From Candidatus Aminicenantota bacterium (GTDB lineage Bacteria; Acidobacteriota; Aminicenantia; UBA2199), in NCBI GenBank assembly GCA_030612495.1, contig JAUWNT010000018.1:1-20954 (forward strand): 20,954 nucleotides of DNA, read 5' to 3'. The position numbers and the translations under genes are program-made. Positions 1-7,437 of this stretch are shown in pieces. The notes beneath the pieces are model-generated. The model had not been told where the DNA came from, did no database searches, and was given only the letters and a program-made list of their open reading frames with translations. Positions within the stretch are counted from its first letter, which is position 1, and the number at the start of each line of letters is the position of its first letter.

Positions 1-233
1 AGAGCAACTGTAAGTGAGGTTGTTGAGGAGGAAGATTGAACAATGGAAGTTGCGAGGATTCCTATAAACAGACCAATAAAGGGATTGGATACATTCTGCA
101 TTAATTCGATTATTCTATTCCCTGATGCAAGGCCAAATGAGGTTGAGATTAATTTTATGCCTAATAAAAAAATATAAATACAAAAAATCAGGTAAAGAAT
201 AGTTAAATATTTTTTTATTTCTTGTTTACTCAT
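1..233 (-). CDS. Na+/Pi cotransporter (NptA/PNaS family), N-terminal part, runs off the window
   Basis: Reading the minus strand from an ATG at 233 gives 77 residues open to the window edge. It starts MSKQEIKKYLTIL, has a first membrane segment (about residues 9-30), then a loop and the motif VQSSSSTTSLTVA. The QSS(S/A)(T/S)T motif is the hallmark of the Na/Pi cotransporter II repeat (PF02690), where it lies in the re-entrant substrate site. Na+-driven phosphate import is the family role; the C-terminal half, possibly with a PhoU-like tail, is outside the window. It is divergent from the PiT transporter at 407, so two unrelated phosphate carriers sit head to head. Family is fairly certain; substrate is inferred. 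Confidence 0.8.
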   Translation of the reverse strand, partial: MSKQEIKKYLTILYLIFCIYIFLLGIKLISTSFGLASGNRIIELMQNVSNPFIGLFIGILATSIVQSSSSTTSLTVA

Positions 234-300
234 TTTGTGTTTTTATAGAATTTATTTTAGCATTAATAACTCTAATTTCAAAATTTGTTAAAAAATAAAG

Positions 301-324
301 GGGGTCGTGTCTGACCCTTTTTTT
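301..324. repeat. Short hairpin GGGTC/GACCC followed by a T run
   Basis: GGGTC (302-306) and GACCC (313-317) form a 5-bp stem with a 6-nt loop, preceded by an A-rich stretch and followed by T7. It looks like a small intrinsic terminator on the + strand, yet it lies between two divergent genes where no terminator is expected. GGGTCAGACAC-like strings recur near transposases in many genomes, so it may be a REP-like remnant. That last point is recollection, not shown here. Confidence 0.35.
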
Positions 325-328
325 ATTC

Positions 329-357
329 TTGACTTTAGATCAATATTTGGTTATTCT
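329..357 (+). promoter_or_regulatory. Candidate sigma70-type promoter for the PiT transporter
   Basis: TTGACT (329-334), a 17-nt spacer, then TATTCT (352-357), about 50 nt upstream of the GTG start at 407. The -35 matches consensus at 5 of 6 positions and the -10 at 4 of 6. It lies just after the hairpin at 301-324. Confidence 0.4.
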
Positions 358-406
358 ATTTGTTAGTTTTGTGTTAATTAAATATATAAATCATTGAGGT
401 GAATAA

Positions 407-2659
407 GTGTCTATTTATGTATTTGCTTTAATAATATTGGGTATGCTGGCAATATCGGATTTAGTTGTTGGTGTTAGCAATGATGCTGTTAATTTTCTAA
501 ATTCTTCAATAGGTTCTAAGGCTGCACCAAAATATATTATTATGATTATTGCAAGCCTGGGCATGCTTGCTGGAGTTACATTTTCAAGTGGAATGATGGA
601 AGTTGCAAGAAAAGGAATTTTTCATCCTGAATTGTTTTTAATGCCAGATTTAATTGTACTGTTTCTGGCTGTTATGCTTACAGATATTATTCTCCTTGAT
701 TTTTTTAATACTTTTGGACTTCCTACTTCAACAACAGTATCTATTGTATTTGAACTTATGGGAGCAGCAGTAGCAGTTTCTTTGATAAAGATAAGCAAAG
801 CAGGAGAGAGTTTTTCTTCACTTGTAAATTATATAAATGCAGGTAAAGCTCTGGCAATAATTTCAGGTATTCTTCTTTCAATTGTTATTGCCTTTATTAT
901 TGGTGCTATAGTTCAATTTATAACAAGGTTTATATTTACATTTGATTTTAAAGTTAGATTAAAGAGATATGGAGCTATATGGGGAGGAGTTGCTCTTTCA
1001 GCAATTATCTATTTTATTTTAATAAAGGGGGCAAAAGGCGCATCTTTTATTACAAAAGAGACTTTATCATGGATTAAAAGCAATACATGGCTGATTTTAT
1101 TGGTTGTTTTTCTATTCTGCTGGATTATTTTTCAGCTTATAACCTTTTTCACAAAAGTAAATATATTAAAGGTAATTGTTCTTGCTGGTACATTTGCACT
1201 TGCAATGGCTTTTGCTGCAAATGATCTTGTGAATTTTATTGGTGTACCTCTTGCAGGGTTAAGCTCTTTTAAAGTTGCAGCTTCAGGTTCTGGATTCCTT
1301 TCGCAAAGTATGGAAGCACTTAAAGAGCCTGTCAGATCAAATACTTTGTTCTTATTAATTGCAGGTATTATTATGGTGTTAACACTCTGGTTTTCAAAAA
1401 AATCCAGAACTGTTACCAAAACAGAATTAAGTCTTGGTAGGCAGGAAGAAGGAGTGGAAAGATTTGGTTCTTCACCTATTTCTCGAACAATTGTACGAAT
1501 GATTACGTCTTTTTCTGAAATATTCCAAAAAGTTATTCCAGCAAGCTGGCGGGAAAAGACATCTAAACGTATTGATCAAAAATATTACAAGCCTGTTGAG
1601 TCAAAAGATGGTGAGCTTACCTCATTCGATTTATTAAGGGCTTCTGTTAACCTGATGGTTGCAAGCGCACTTATTGCTTTAGGAACTTCTATGAAATTGC
1701 CACTTTCAACAACATATGTGACATTCATGGTTTCTATGGGTACATCTTTTTCAGATAGAGCATGGGGGCGTGAGAGCGCTGTTTACCGTGTGAATGGTGT
1801 ACTAACTGTAATTGGAGGATGGTTTTTTACAGCTTTGATTGCATTTACAGTCTCTTGTATATTTGCAATAGCAATTTTTTATTGGCGTGTTCCAGCAGTA
1901 TTGCTTATACTTGGGCTTGCTATTTTTCTTCTTTTACGCAGTTCACGTGTGCATAAAAACAGAATGATTGAAGAACAATCAATGGAAATTTTTAATCTTA
2001 AAAAGATAACTGATTCTAAATCTTCTATTGATATCTCTTTTGAGCATACTGGAATATTTATTCAGGAGGTTAAGAAGTATTTGGAAGCAGGTTTTGATGG
2101 CCTTTTTAAACAAAACAGGTTGAAATTAAAAGCTGTAAGAAGAGATACAAAAAAAATACAGAGGTGGGCAAATATCATTATTGCTAATATATTTAAAATA
2201 CTTCGTTTACTTCAAAAGGAGGATATTGAAGATACTCAAGGATATTCTTATACAGTTGGTTCTCTCCAGGAGATTGCTGAAAGCTTACGAGATATAATTC
2301 TTCGTGCATATACACATATTGATAACAATCACAAAGGATTGCTTAAAGTTCAAATTGAAGAATTGGAGCAAATAAAAGAGTGTATTTCTAATTTACTTGG
2401 GAAAACATCAGAAACTCTCATGAAAGGAAAGGAAATAGATTGTGAATTTATTGAAAAGAAAAAAAAGAAACTTAATGGTTTAGTAAGTAAGTTTAATAAA
2501 AACCAGATAGAGAGGATCCAGGACGATTCCTCAAAAACACGTTTGAGTATTCTCTTTTATGGTTTAATGTGGGATTCTCAACGTATTGCAGAACATACTC
2601 TGCTGCTGCTTAAGATTTTTGAAGAAACATTTTATTTTAATAAGACAAGAAAAAAATAA
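407..2659 (+). CDS. Inorganic phosphate transporter, PiT family, with C-terminal PhoU-like region
   Basis: A 750-residue membrane protein. The two inverted PiT signature repeats are visible: GVSNDAVNFLNSSIGS near residue 22 and AFAANDLVNFIG near residue 268, each holding the ND-x-x-N core. Each half also has a P(T/L)STT segment (LPTSTTVSIVF and LPLSTTYVTF). About a dozen hydrophobic segments run to residue ~525. The remaining ~220 residues are soluble, charged and helical, resembling a PhoU/DUF47 bundle; such long PiT proteins occur in several phyla, while classical PitA is about 500 residues. Expected role is cation-coupled phosphate uptake across the inner membrane. The start is GTG at 407, supported by GAGGTGA at 396-402. 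Transporter assignment is strong; the PhoU-like label for the tail is weaker. Confidence 0.88.
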   Translation: MSIYVFALIILGMLAISDLVVGVSNDAVNFLNSSIGSKAAPKYIIMIIASLGMLAGVTFSSGMMEVARKGIFHPELFLMPDLIVLFLAVMLTDIILLDFFNTFGLPTSTTVSIVFELMGAAVAVSLIKISKAGESFSSLVNYINAGKALAIISGILLSIVIAFIIGAIVQFITRFIFTFDFKVRLKRYGAIWGGVALSAIIYFILIKGAKGASFITKETLSWIKSNTWLILLVVFLFCWIIFQLITFFTKVNILKVIVLAGTFALAMAFAANDLVNFIGVPLAGLSSFKVAASGSGFLSQSMEALKEPVRSNTLFLLIAGIIMVLTLWFSKKSRTVTKTELSLGRQEEGVERFGSSPISRTIVRMITSFSEIFQKVIPASWREKTSKRIDQKYYKPVESKDGELTSFDLLRASVNLMVASALIALGTSMKLPLSTTYVTFMVSMGTSFSDRAWGRESAVYRVNGVLTVIGGWFFTALIAFTVSCIFAIAIFYWRVPAVLLILGLAIFLLLRSSRVHKNRMIEEQSMEIFNLKKITDSKSSIDISFEHTGIFIQEVKKYLEAGFDGLFKQNRLKLKAVRRDTKKIQRWANIIIANIFKILRLLQKEDIEDTQGYSYTVGSLQEIAESLRDIILRAYTHIDNNHKGLLKVQIEELEQIKECISNLLGKTSETLMKGKEIDCEFIEKKKKKLNGLVSKFNKNQIERIQDDSSKTRLSILFYGLMWDSQRIAEHTLLLLKIFEETFYFNKTRKK

Positions 2660-2768
2660 TTTTTATTTAGTAAGATTACTGAAATAAATAAAAAAATGCT
2701 ATATTATATTACATATGTTAAAAAATTTTTGTGTATTAATTTATGAATATAGAAAAGGAGTGGTTAAG

Positions 2769-3605
2769 TTGAAAAAATATGACAAAAAAATCAAGAAAGA
2801 AAGGGTATTTACAAAGAGAGGAATTTCGAATTTATTAGTTATTTTTATTTTCTTTTTAGGGGTTAATTATATTTTCGGACAAAAAGATTTTTTTCAAGAT
2901 GAAAAAAGGATGATCCAGAAATTTAAAATAGCAGATAAATTTTTTCAAAAAGGTAAAAGTTATTTTATTAAAAAGAAATTTGAAAAAGCTGAGAAAGAAT
3001 TAAATAAGTGTCTGGAGATAATGTCACAGCATAGTGAAGCATGTTTTTATCTTTCAAATGTTTTTTATGATAGAAAAGAGCTTAAACAAGCTCTAAAGTA
3101 TATTGAGCAGGCCAAGGAGAATTTTAAGTTTATGGTAAAAATGCATGTAAGTGCATTTGATGATTATCTTAAACAATTGAGAGAACGAAGACAAGACCTG
3201 GAAACAAAATTATCAAATTATAAAGGGAAGTTACCTGGAATTAAGAATCGTGATCTAAAACGTGAATACGAGCAGACAATTAGCTCAATTGAAAATGATA
3301 TACGTATTATTGGTCCTAAGTTAAATAATCCTATTCCACCTGTAGCAAAAATCCCTTCAGGTTATTATTATCTTCATGCTAACATATTCTTTAAAATGAA
3401 GAATTTTAAAGAAGCTTATAGTCAGTATATGGATACAATAAAACTAAACCCGAAACATGGAAAAGCTTATAATAATCTTGCAATAATACATTATATGTCA
3501 AAACAATATCAAATGGCTTTAGAATATTTAAATAAAGCAGAGGCAAATGGAGCTAAAGTAAATCCAAAATTTAAAGAGGCAATTCTTAAAAATTTAAAGA
3601 AATAA
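2769..3605 (+). CDS. Exported TPR-repeat protein of unknown function
   Basis: I prefer the TTG at 2769 (278 aa): AAAGGAG at 2754-2760 is spaced 8 nt from it, and translation then begins with a lysine-rich n-region followed by a hydrophobic segment (SNLLVIFIFFLGVNYIFG), a signal peptide or N-terminal anchor. An in-frame ATG at 2715 would add 18 residues but has no ribosome binding site. After the signal come a TPR pair (FFQKGKSYFIKKKFEKAEKE and the following helix pair), a charged coiled-coil-like stretch, and a second TPR pair near the C-terminus (NLAIIHYMSKQYQMALEYL). TPRs bind protein partners; no catalytic motif is seen. It follows the PiT gene on the same strand after about 110 nt, so co-transcription is possible but unproven. 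Confidence 0.7.
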   Translation: MKKYDKKIKKERVFTKRGISNLLVIFIFFLGVNYIFGQKDFFQDEKRMIQKFKIADKFFQKGKSYFIKKKFEKAEKELNKCLEIMSQHSEACFYLSNVFYDRKELKQALKYIEQAKENFKFMVKMHVSAFDDYLKQLRERRQDLETKLSNYKGKLPGIKNRDLKREYEQTISSIENDIRIIGPKLNNPIPPVAKIPSGYYYLHANIFFKMKNFKEAYSQYMDTIKLNPKHGKAYNNLAIIHYMSKQYQMALEYLNKAEANGAKVNPKFKEAILKNLKK

Positions 3606-3621
3606 TTGAACTAGGGGTAAA

Positions 3622-3659
3622 TGGCGTTTGCCAATTCAGAAGACAGGAGAGAGTGGCAA
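3622..3659 (+). other. Alternative small hairpins downstream of the TPR gene
   Basis: Two mutually exclusive stems share one strand: TGGC (3622-3625) with GCCA (3630-3633), and TTGCCA (3628-3633) with TGGCAA (3654-3659). There is no T run, so this is not a convincing intrinsic terminator. Low-confidence structure between the TPR gene and the next promoter. Confidence 0.2.
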
Positions 3660-3673
3660 GCCCTGATTAAAAG

Positions 3674-3702
3674 TTGACATATTATCTTTATTGTGTTAAT
3701 AT
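3674..3702 (+). promoter_or_regulatory. Candidate promoter for the glutaredoxin-like gene
   Basis: TTGACA (3674-3679), a perfect -35, is followed after 17 nt by TAATAT (3697-3702, 4 of 6). It lies about 50 nt upstream of the ATG at 3751, which suggests the gene has its own promoter. Confidence 0.45.
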
Positions 3703-3750
3703 TTAACTTAATTAAATTTGTTAAAAGTTTATTTCAAATAGGAGAAATTT

Positions 3751-3996
3751 ATGAATAGTCAGCAAAAAGTAATTGTATTTTCAACTCCTACATGTTCATG
3801 GTGCAGGGCTGTAAAACAACATTTGAAACAAAATAATATTAAGTTCAAAGATATTGATGTGAGTAGAGATAGACAAGCAGCTATGGATATGGTGAGAAGA
3901 ACTGGCCAGCAAGGTGTTCCAGTTACTCTGATTAATAATAAGCCGATAATAGGTTTTAACAAGATAAAAATTAACCGTTTACTTAATATAAAATAG
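3751..3996 (+). CDS. Glutaredoxin-like thiol-disulfide oxidoreductase (NrdH/YruB type)
   Basis: An 81-residue protein with a complete small glutaredoxin fold: strand VIVFS, the redox motif C15-S-W-C18, strand IKFKDIDVS, a helix, then GVPVTLI with the cis-proline at residue 57 and a closing IIGF strand. The length is normal for Grx/NrdH-like proteins of the NrdH or YruB type. It would reduce protein or small-molecule disulfides in the cytoplasm; no signal peptide is present. An AGGAG ribosome binding site lies just upstream of the ATG. No ribonucleotide reductase gene is nearby, so the electron acceptor is unknown. It is convergent with the C69 peptidase gene, 16 nt away. Confidence 0.88.
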   Translation: MNSQQKVIVFSTPTCSWCRAVKQHLKQNNIKFKDIDVSRDRQAAMDMVRRTGQQGVPVTLINNKPIIGFNKIKINRLLNIK

Positions 3997-4012
3997 GATT
4001 CTTACCTGTTTA

Positions 4013-5644
4013 TTACAACTCTCCTTCGCCTTTTCTTTGTTCCTTTAATCTGAATTTTTTTGGATTTTCTTTAATCTCTCTTTTAAGCCATTTTTCAGGA
4101 TAACCAACTGCTTTTGCTCTTCCATTTTCATTTTGAATATAACCGTCATTATATTTGGTTATTAGAAATTCTCCAAGTTTCCACCATTTTTCTATATTCA
4201 TTTCTGCATTATTTACACAGTACTTTGTTAGAAAATTTTCTACAAGTTCTGGATTTTTCTTTAAAAGATTTAAAGCAGTTTGTTCTATTACAGGTTGAAT
4301 CTTAAATTCCAGATCTTCTATCTCATTTTGAATCTTCTGAATGTCTTTGATCATATAACTCCACCTAAGATTTGCATAATTTGCTACAAAATTGAATGCC
4401 CACCATGCAGAATCTTTTGAAAATTTCTTAATTGTTCCTGTAGTATATGAATGAGGTAAATCTGTAATGGAAGTGTAAAACGGAACGAAAAAGTTTGTAT
4501 ATGGGTTATCCAGCCCATACCAGTATATACCTCCTATTTCATCTGGAATATTAGGCCTGGATTCTGAAACAAATACAAGAGCTGTTTGTTGTGTGGAAAT
4601 GGGTCTTTCCCACGTATGGATTTTATTGTTTACTTTCCATTTTATAGGCCTCCATCTATCTGGAGCCTTAAAAGGTCCTGCACTTAGATCTTTTGTCATA
4701 TCAAATTCTGTATTTTCGTAGTGATCACGATGAAGATTTATTACATCCCTGACACAAAGCTTTTTATCTGGTTTTATATAAAGCGGATATGGTTTTGCTC
4801 TCCTCTTATAAGAGCTGTAATCAGGGGTTATTTTCAAAGATGGTGCAGCTCTTCTGAAAATGCTCCATACTCTTCTGGATGAATATCTCACCTGTTCTTC
4901 TGAAGGAGGATTATAAGCTTCGGAAAAACTGAAGGGTTTTCTTTTTTTAGGATTATAATAACCCTTTTTTATTGCAAAAGAGATCACATTTTTTGAATAT
5001 ATAACATTTTCAGGGTCATTTGTGGAAAATTCTCTAATTCTTGACATATTTGCATGTGCTGATACAGCACCATCTGGTATTTTCACAGCTACCCATACTG
5101 CACCTTTGCCCCCCTGTCCTGTTCCTACTATTTCAAGAATCCATACCTCATGTTTATCTGCAATAGAAATTGATTCACCAACACTTCCATACCCATACTT
5201 ATCAACTAAAGAAGTTATGACCTTAATTGCCTGCCTGGCTGTTTTTGCTCGCTGTAATGCAGTAATCATTAAAGTAAAATAATTAAAAAGTCCCTGTTTA
5301 TTTAAAAGCTCTTTTCTTCCTTCAAATGTTGTTTCTCCTATAGCTAATTGAAATTCATTCATAAGGCCGACAACTTTATATGTGTGAGCAACCTGCGGGA
5401 TTTTTCCATTTTTTCCATACCAATTTCTAATTTCAATCATTTCTCCCTTTTTGTGATCAGCCGCAGGAATTATTCTTAGATGTGGATGAAATTCTCCATC
5501 ACATGAATAACTTATCATTGTTGAATTATTTTTTGAAGCTCCTTTTGTAACAAGAATAGATGTGCATGCTTCAGAATTTTGATTCATTGAAGTTAGAGTA
5601 AATAAAAATATTATGGTTAATAGAGTAAATCTCTTAAAATTCAT
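4013..5644 (-). CDS. Secreted C69-family dipeptidase (PepD-like Ntn hydrolase)
   Basis: A 543-residue protein. Residues 1-26 form a signal peptide (basic start, FTLLTIIFLFTLTSM core) ending SEA, so cleavage would expose Cys27 in ACTSILVTKGAS. Family C69/U34 enzymes use an N-terminal cysteine as nucleophile after processing, and the CTS(I/L)(L/I)V(T/G)..AS pattern with a following S(Y/R)..D.E segment is their signature. Here signal removal could itself produce the mature nucleophile. Length and the later AHAN-type and WS.FRRAAPS.. segments also fit. Expected role: hydrolysis of dipeptides or short peptides in the periplasm or outside, which pairs functionally with the peptide importer at 18666-20330. 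AAAGGAGC precedes the ATG. It is convergent with the glutaredoxin gene. Confidence 0.88.
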   Translation of the reverse strand: MNFKRFTLLTIIFLFTLTSMNQNSEACTSILVTKGASKNNSTMISYSCDGEFHPHLRIIPAADHKKGEMIEIRNWYGKNGKIPQVAHTYKVVGLMNEFQLAIGETTFEGRKELLNKQGLFNYFTLMITALQRAKTARQAIKVITSLVDKYGYGSVGESISIADKHEVWILEIVGTGQGGKGAVWVAVKIPDGAVSAHANMSRIREFSTNDPENVIYSKNVISFAIKKGYYNPKKRKPFSFSEAYNPPSEEQVRYSSRRVWSIFRRAAPSLKITPDYSSYKRRAKPYPLYIKPDKKLCVRDVINLHRDHYENTEFDMTKDLSAGPFKAPDRWRPIKWKVNNKIHTWERPISTQQTALVFVSESRPNIPDEIGGIYWYGLDNPYTNFFVPFYTSITDLPHSYTTGTIKKFSKDSAWWAFNFVANYANLRWSYMIKDIQKIQNEIEDLEFKIQPVIEQTALNLLKKNPELVENFLTKYCVNNAEMNIEKWWKLGEFLITKYNDGYIQNENGRAKAVGYPEKWLKREIKENPKKFRLKEQRKGEGEL

Positions 5645-5730
5645 TTTTTGCTCCTTTTTTTATACTTGTTTTACGAAAATGTGTTGATTTAGGTTTAATT
5701 AAAAAAAAGAATATTATTACTTTTTAAATT

Positions 5731-5767
5731 ATTGTTACTGTTTTTATTACACCCGTTTATTTGGGTT
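5731..5767. repeat. 37-bp direct repeat, copy 1
   Basis: This segment matches 12416-12452 with only two differences seen over 37 bp (consensus begins ATTGTTACT and ends TTTATTTGGGTT). It contains a small ACCC/GGGT stem. It ends inside the stop codon (5766-5768) of the restored reading frame of the broken minus-strand gene that follows. Copy 2 abuts the end of an IS91 remnant and overlaps the end of the YigZ gene, so the repeat marks both edges of the island. Confidence 0.75.
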
Positions 5768-6457
5768 ATTCTTTTCTAAATTTTAGTCTTGCCAAATCAA
5801 TACAGTCAAATAAGGCTTTGCCCTCTGCATCATTACCAATATAATAAAACAGATATACTGGTTGAATTTTATGTATAATTTTACCTTTACCAAAAACAAC
5901 AGGGTATTTGGTATGAGGTTATGTTTTATTGCCAGATCAGTGAATAAAACAGCATTTCCCTTGACTGCAAATTGATTGCTGCTTTCGCTGGATACAGGAA
6001 TTCCAGTATGATTGGTGTTTAAAAGCATAAAATTTCCACCACCCATAGCAACCTTCCATTGTCCAGATACATACATCATGTTATCTTTTACAAAGACATA
6101 GCTCATCGACTCTGGGATACGTTTCTTTTTTCTTAGGAAATCAATTTCTTTCTTGTTAAGAGTAAGCATATAAGCCGGAACCCAGGATTTATTTCTCTTA
6201 TTTGATACCAGCCACATTGTTGGTAGAGCTTCATATTTCTTGATTAATGTAACTTTCTGGCCAAAATTGAAACTTGCTTCTTCCCCCTTGGGTGTTATTT
6301 CTTTGAGTGGTTTTGACTTATATTCTTTTATCCTTATGTATGCTGCACTGTCTTTTACAAGTGTAGGAATCTTTGATTTCTGCACTTCATCATGTGAAGC
6401 ACGACATTTATTTTTTTTTCCTGTTTTCAAGTTGATTGGGAAAAAACTGGAATTCAA
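5766..6457 (-). pseudogene. Frameshifted gene, SH3-like domain protein of unknown function
   Basis: One frame (stop at 5783) runs from a TTG near 6457 and reads sensibly to TDLAIKHN near 5930, then becomes nonsense. Shifting frame there continues PHTKYPVVFGKGKII and YLFYYIGNDAEGKALFDC to a TAA at 5766-5768. The coherent second frame shows a 1-nt loss (or 2-nt gain) near 5925-5930. The middle section (FGQKVTLIKKYEALPTMWLV and SWVPAYML) resembles an SH3-like barrel; I do not recognise the rest. The N-terminus is uncertain: TTG start, no clear ribosome binding site and low-complexity first residues. It could be a real pseudogene in the decayed island or an assembly error; the decay around it favours the former. 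Confidence 0.6.
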
Positions 6458-6461
6458 GTTA

Positions 6462-6483
6462 TAAGCTTCCCTTATGAAGCTTA
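6462..6483. repeat. Perfect 8-bp inverted repeat between two broken genes
   Basis: TAAGCTTC (6462-6469) pairs with GAAGCTTA (6476-6483) across a 6-nt loop. It lies just after the stop of the truncated TPR gene on the minus strand and before the SH3-like pseudogene. No T run follows, so a terminator call is weak; it may be a processing structure or chance. Confidence 0.45.
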
Positions 6484-6490
6484 AGTCAAA

Positions 6491-6709
6491 TTATAAAAGG
6501 TTAAATAATTTTTTCAAATCATTATCCGCATTTTTCCATAGTGCCTTAAAGGTGTTGTAATATTTTTCGGCTTTAGTTTTATCATAATCATTGGTTCTAG
6601 ATGAATTATAAAATCTTGACAGATGATAGTGAGCAAAGGGATAGTGTTGATTATAGGTTAGGGCCTGATTAAATAATGATTTGGCTTTTTGGGGCAGATT
6701 GATTGATTT
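6491..6709 (-). pseudogene. C-terminal fragment of a TPR-repeat protein, truncated by IS91 sequence
   Basis: The minus strand from 6709 to a TAA at 6491-6493 is fully open and reads as a typical TPR C-terminus: KAKSLFNQALTYNQHYPFAH, HLSRFYNSS, a lysine-rich helix, then ALWKNADNDLKKLFNLL. The A-x-x-x-F-x-x-A-L and P-x-x-x-x-x-H-Y-x-L spacing is the TPR consensus. The frame is cut off where homology to the IS91 remnant begins (6710), so the 5' part of the gene has been lost there. It lies head to tail with the SH3-like pseudogene on the same strand; the two may once have been an operon. Confidence 0.65.
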
Positions 6710-6986
6710 TTATATACAAAATTTTTGAGGTAGATCCACTTCTATGCCCGAGATGTGGCTCAAAGATGAAATTTATAGCTTTTATACAAGATTATGCAGA
6801 AATTAAAAAGATTCTAAAGCATCTTGATCTTTGGCCGGTAGAATATCCCAGAATTAAAGAAGGTGATCGTGCATCTCCTGTAAATTTACCATTAAATTTG
6901 AATTTATTATCCAAGCAGGTAAATTCAAAACATATAAATCTGTAAATCCTTTTAGATTACTAAAGGATAAGTGCATACTATTATTA
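6710..6986 (+). mobile_element. IS91-family transposase, 3' remnant (277-bp direct repeat, copy 1)
   Basis: 277 bp are about 96% identical (11 mismatches counted, no gaps) to 12146-12422. The frame open to 6945 reads IYKIFEVDPLLCPRCGSKMK and then KKILKHLDLWPVEYPRIKEG, the conserved C-terminal zinc-ribbon-like (CPxCGxxM) tail of IS91/IS801/IS1294-type rolling-circle transposases. Only this tail is present; the catalytic part is missing. Homology begins abruptly at 6710 against the TPR fragment and stops near 6986. Confidence 0.8.
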
Positions 6987-7048
6987 AGAAATTAATAAAA
7001 AATTCATAAAATTATAGATTTTTTTATTTTTAATATGCTACTATTATA

Positions 7049-7094
7049 TTTTACGGAAGTTTTTAACGGGGTTTCCACACGTTTTTCCGTAAAA
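7049..7094 (+). promoter_or_regulatory. Long stem-loop in the leader of the small frameshifted gene
   Basis: TTTTACGGAA (7049-7058) and TTCCGTAAAA (7085-7094) form a perfect 10-bp stem around a 26-nt loop. The stem ends 3 nt before a strong AGGAGGTG ribosome binding site (7098-7105) serving the ATG at 7115. This position could control translation initiation, or it may be a mobile-element end. No known riboswitch class is recognised. Confidence 0.45.
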
Positions 7095-7114
7095 ATCAGG
7101 AGGTGCGACAAATT

Positions 7115-7437
7115 ATGGGATTATTAAGAATTTTAGACAGAAACGATTTTCCTATCAGTTTTTTTTTCATGATAAGGTTGTGAAAGATCATGGACATGAG
7201 ATGGCTGCAATTTTCGGTGGTGCCATTAAGCATACTTCAGAAAAGTCATGGTGGGAAATGAATCCTCTGTGGAAAAGATTTTTCGGTGACTCTGGCGGTT
7301 ATGGATTTGAATCTACCGGGAACTGTGATTTCTGGGGAACCGGTGGAATTACCAAGATTACAGTTAAAAAGGATGATATTAATGTGAAATATATTCGGAC
7401 AGCGAACAATTCTCTTAAAACAAATATTCCGGATTAG
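7115..7437 (+). pseudogene. Small gene interrupted by a frameshift in a T9 run; function unknown
   Basis: An ATG at 7115 follows an excellent AGGAGGTG site at 9-nt spacing, but its frame stops after 22 codons (MGLLRILDRNDFPISFFF...). A shift within nine consecutive T residues (7159-7167) joins it to the open frame ending at 7437, which reads HDKVVKDHGHEMAAIFGGA, WWEMNPLWKRFFGDSGGYGF and DFWGTGGITKITVKKDD. The restored product would be about 107 residues: aromatic and glycine rich, no signal peptide, no motif I recognise. The frameshift could be a mutation, a sequencing slip, or a slippage-prone homopolymer that switches expression. It lies between the first IS91 remnant and the CHAT gene, on the same strand as the latter. 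Confidence 0.5.

Noticed and set aside
1132..1419. 95-codon minus-strand frame inside the PiT transporter
   Set aside because: Antisense shadow over the conserved second PiT repeat; no independent support.
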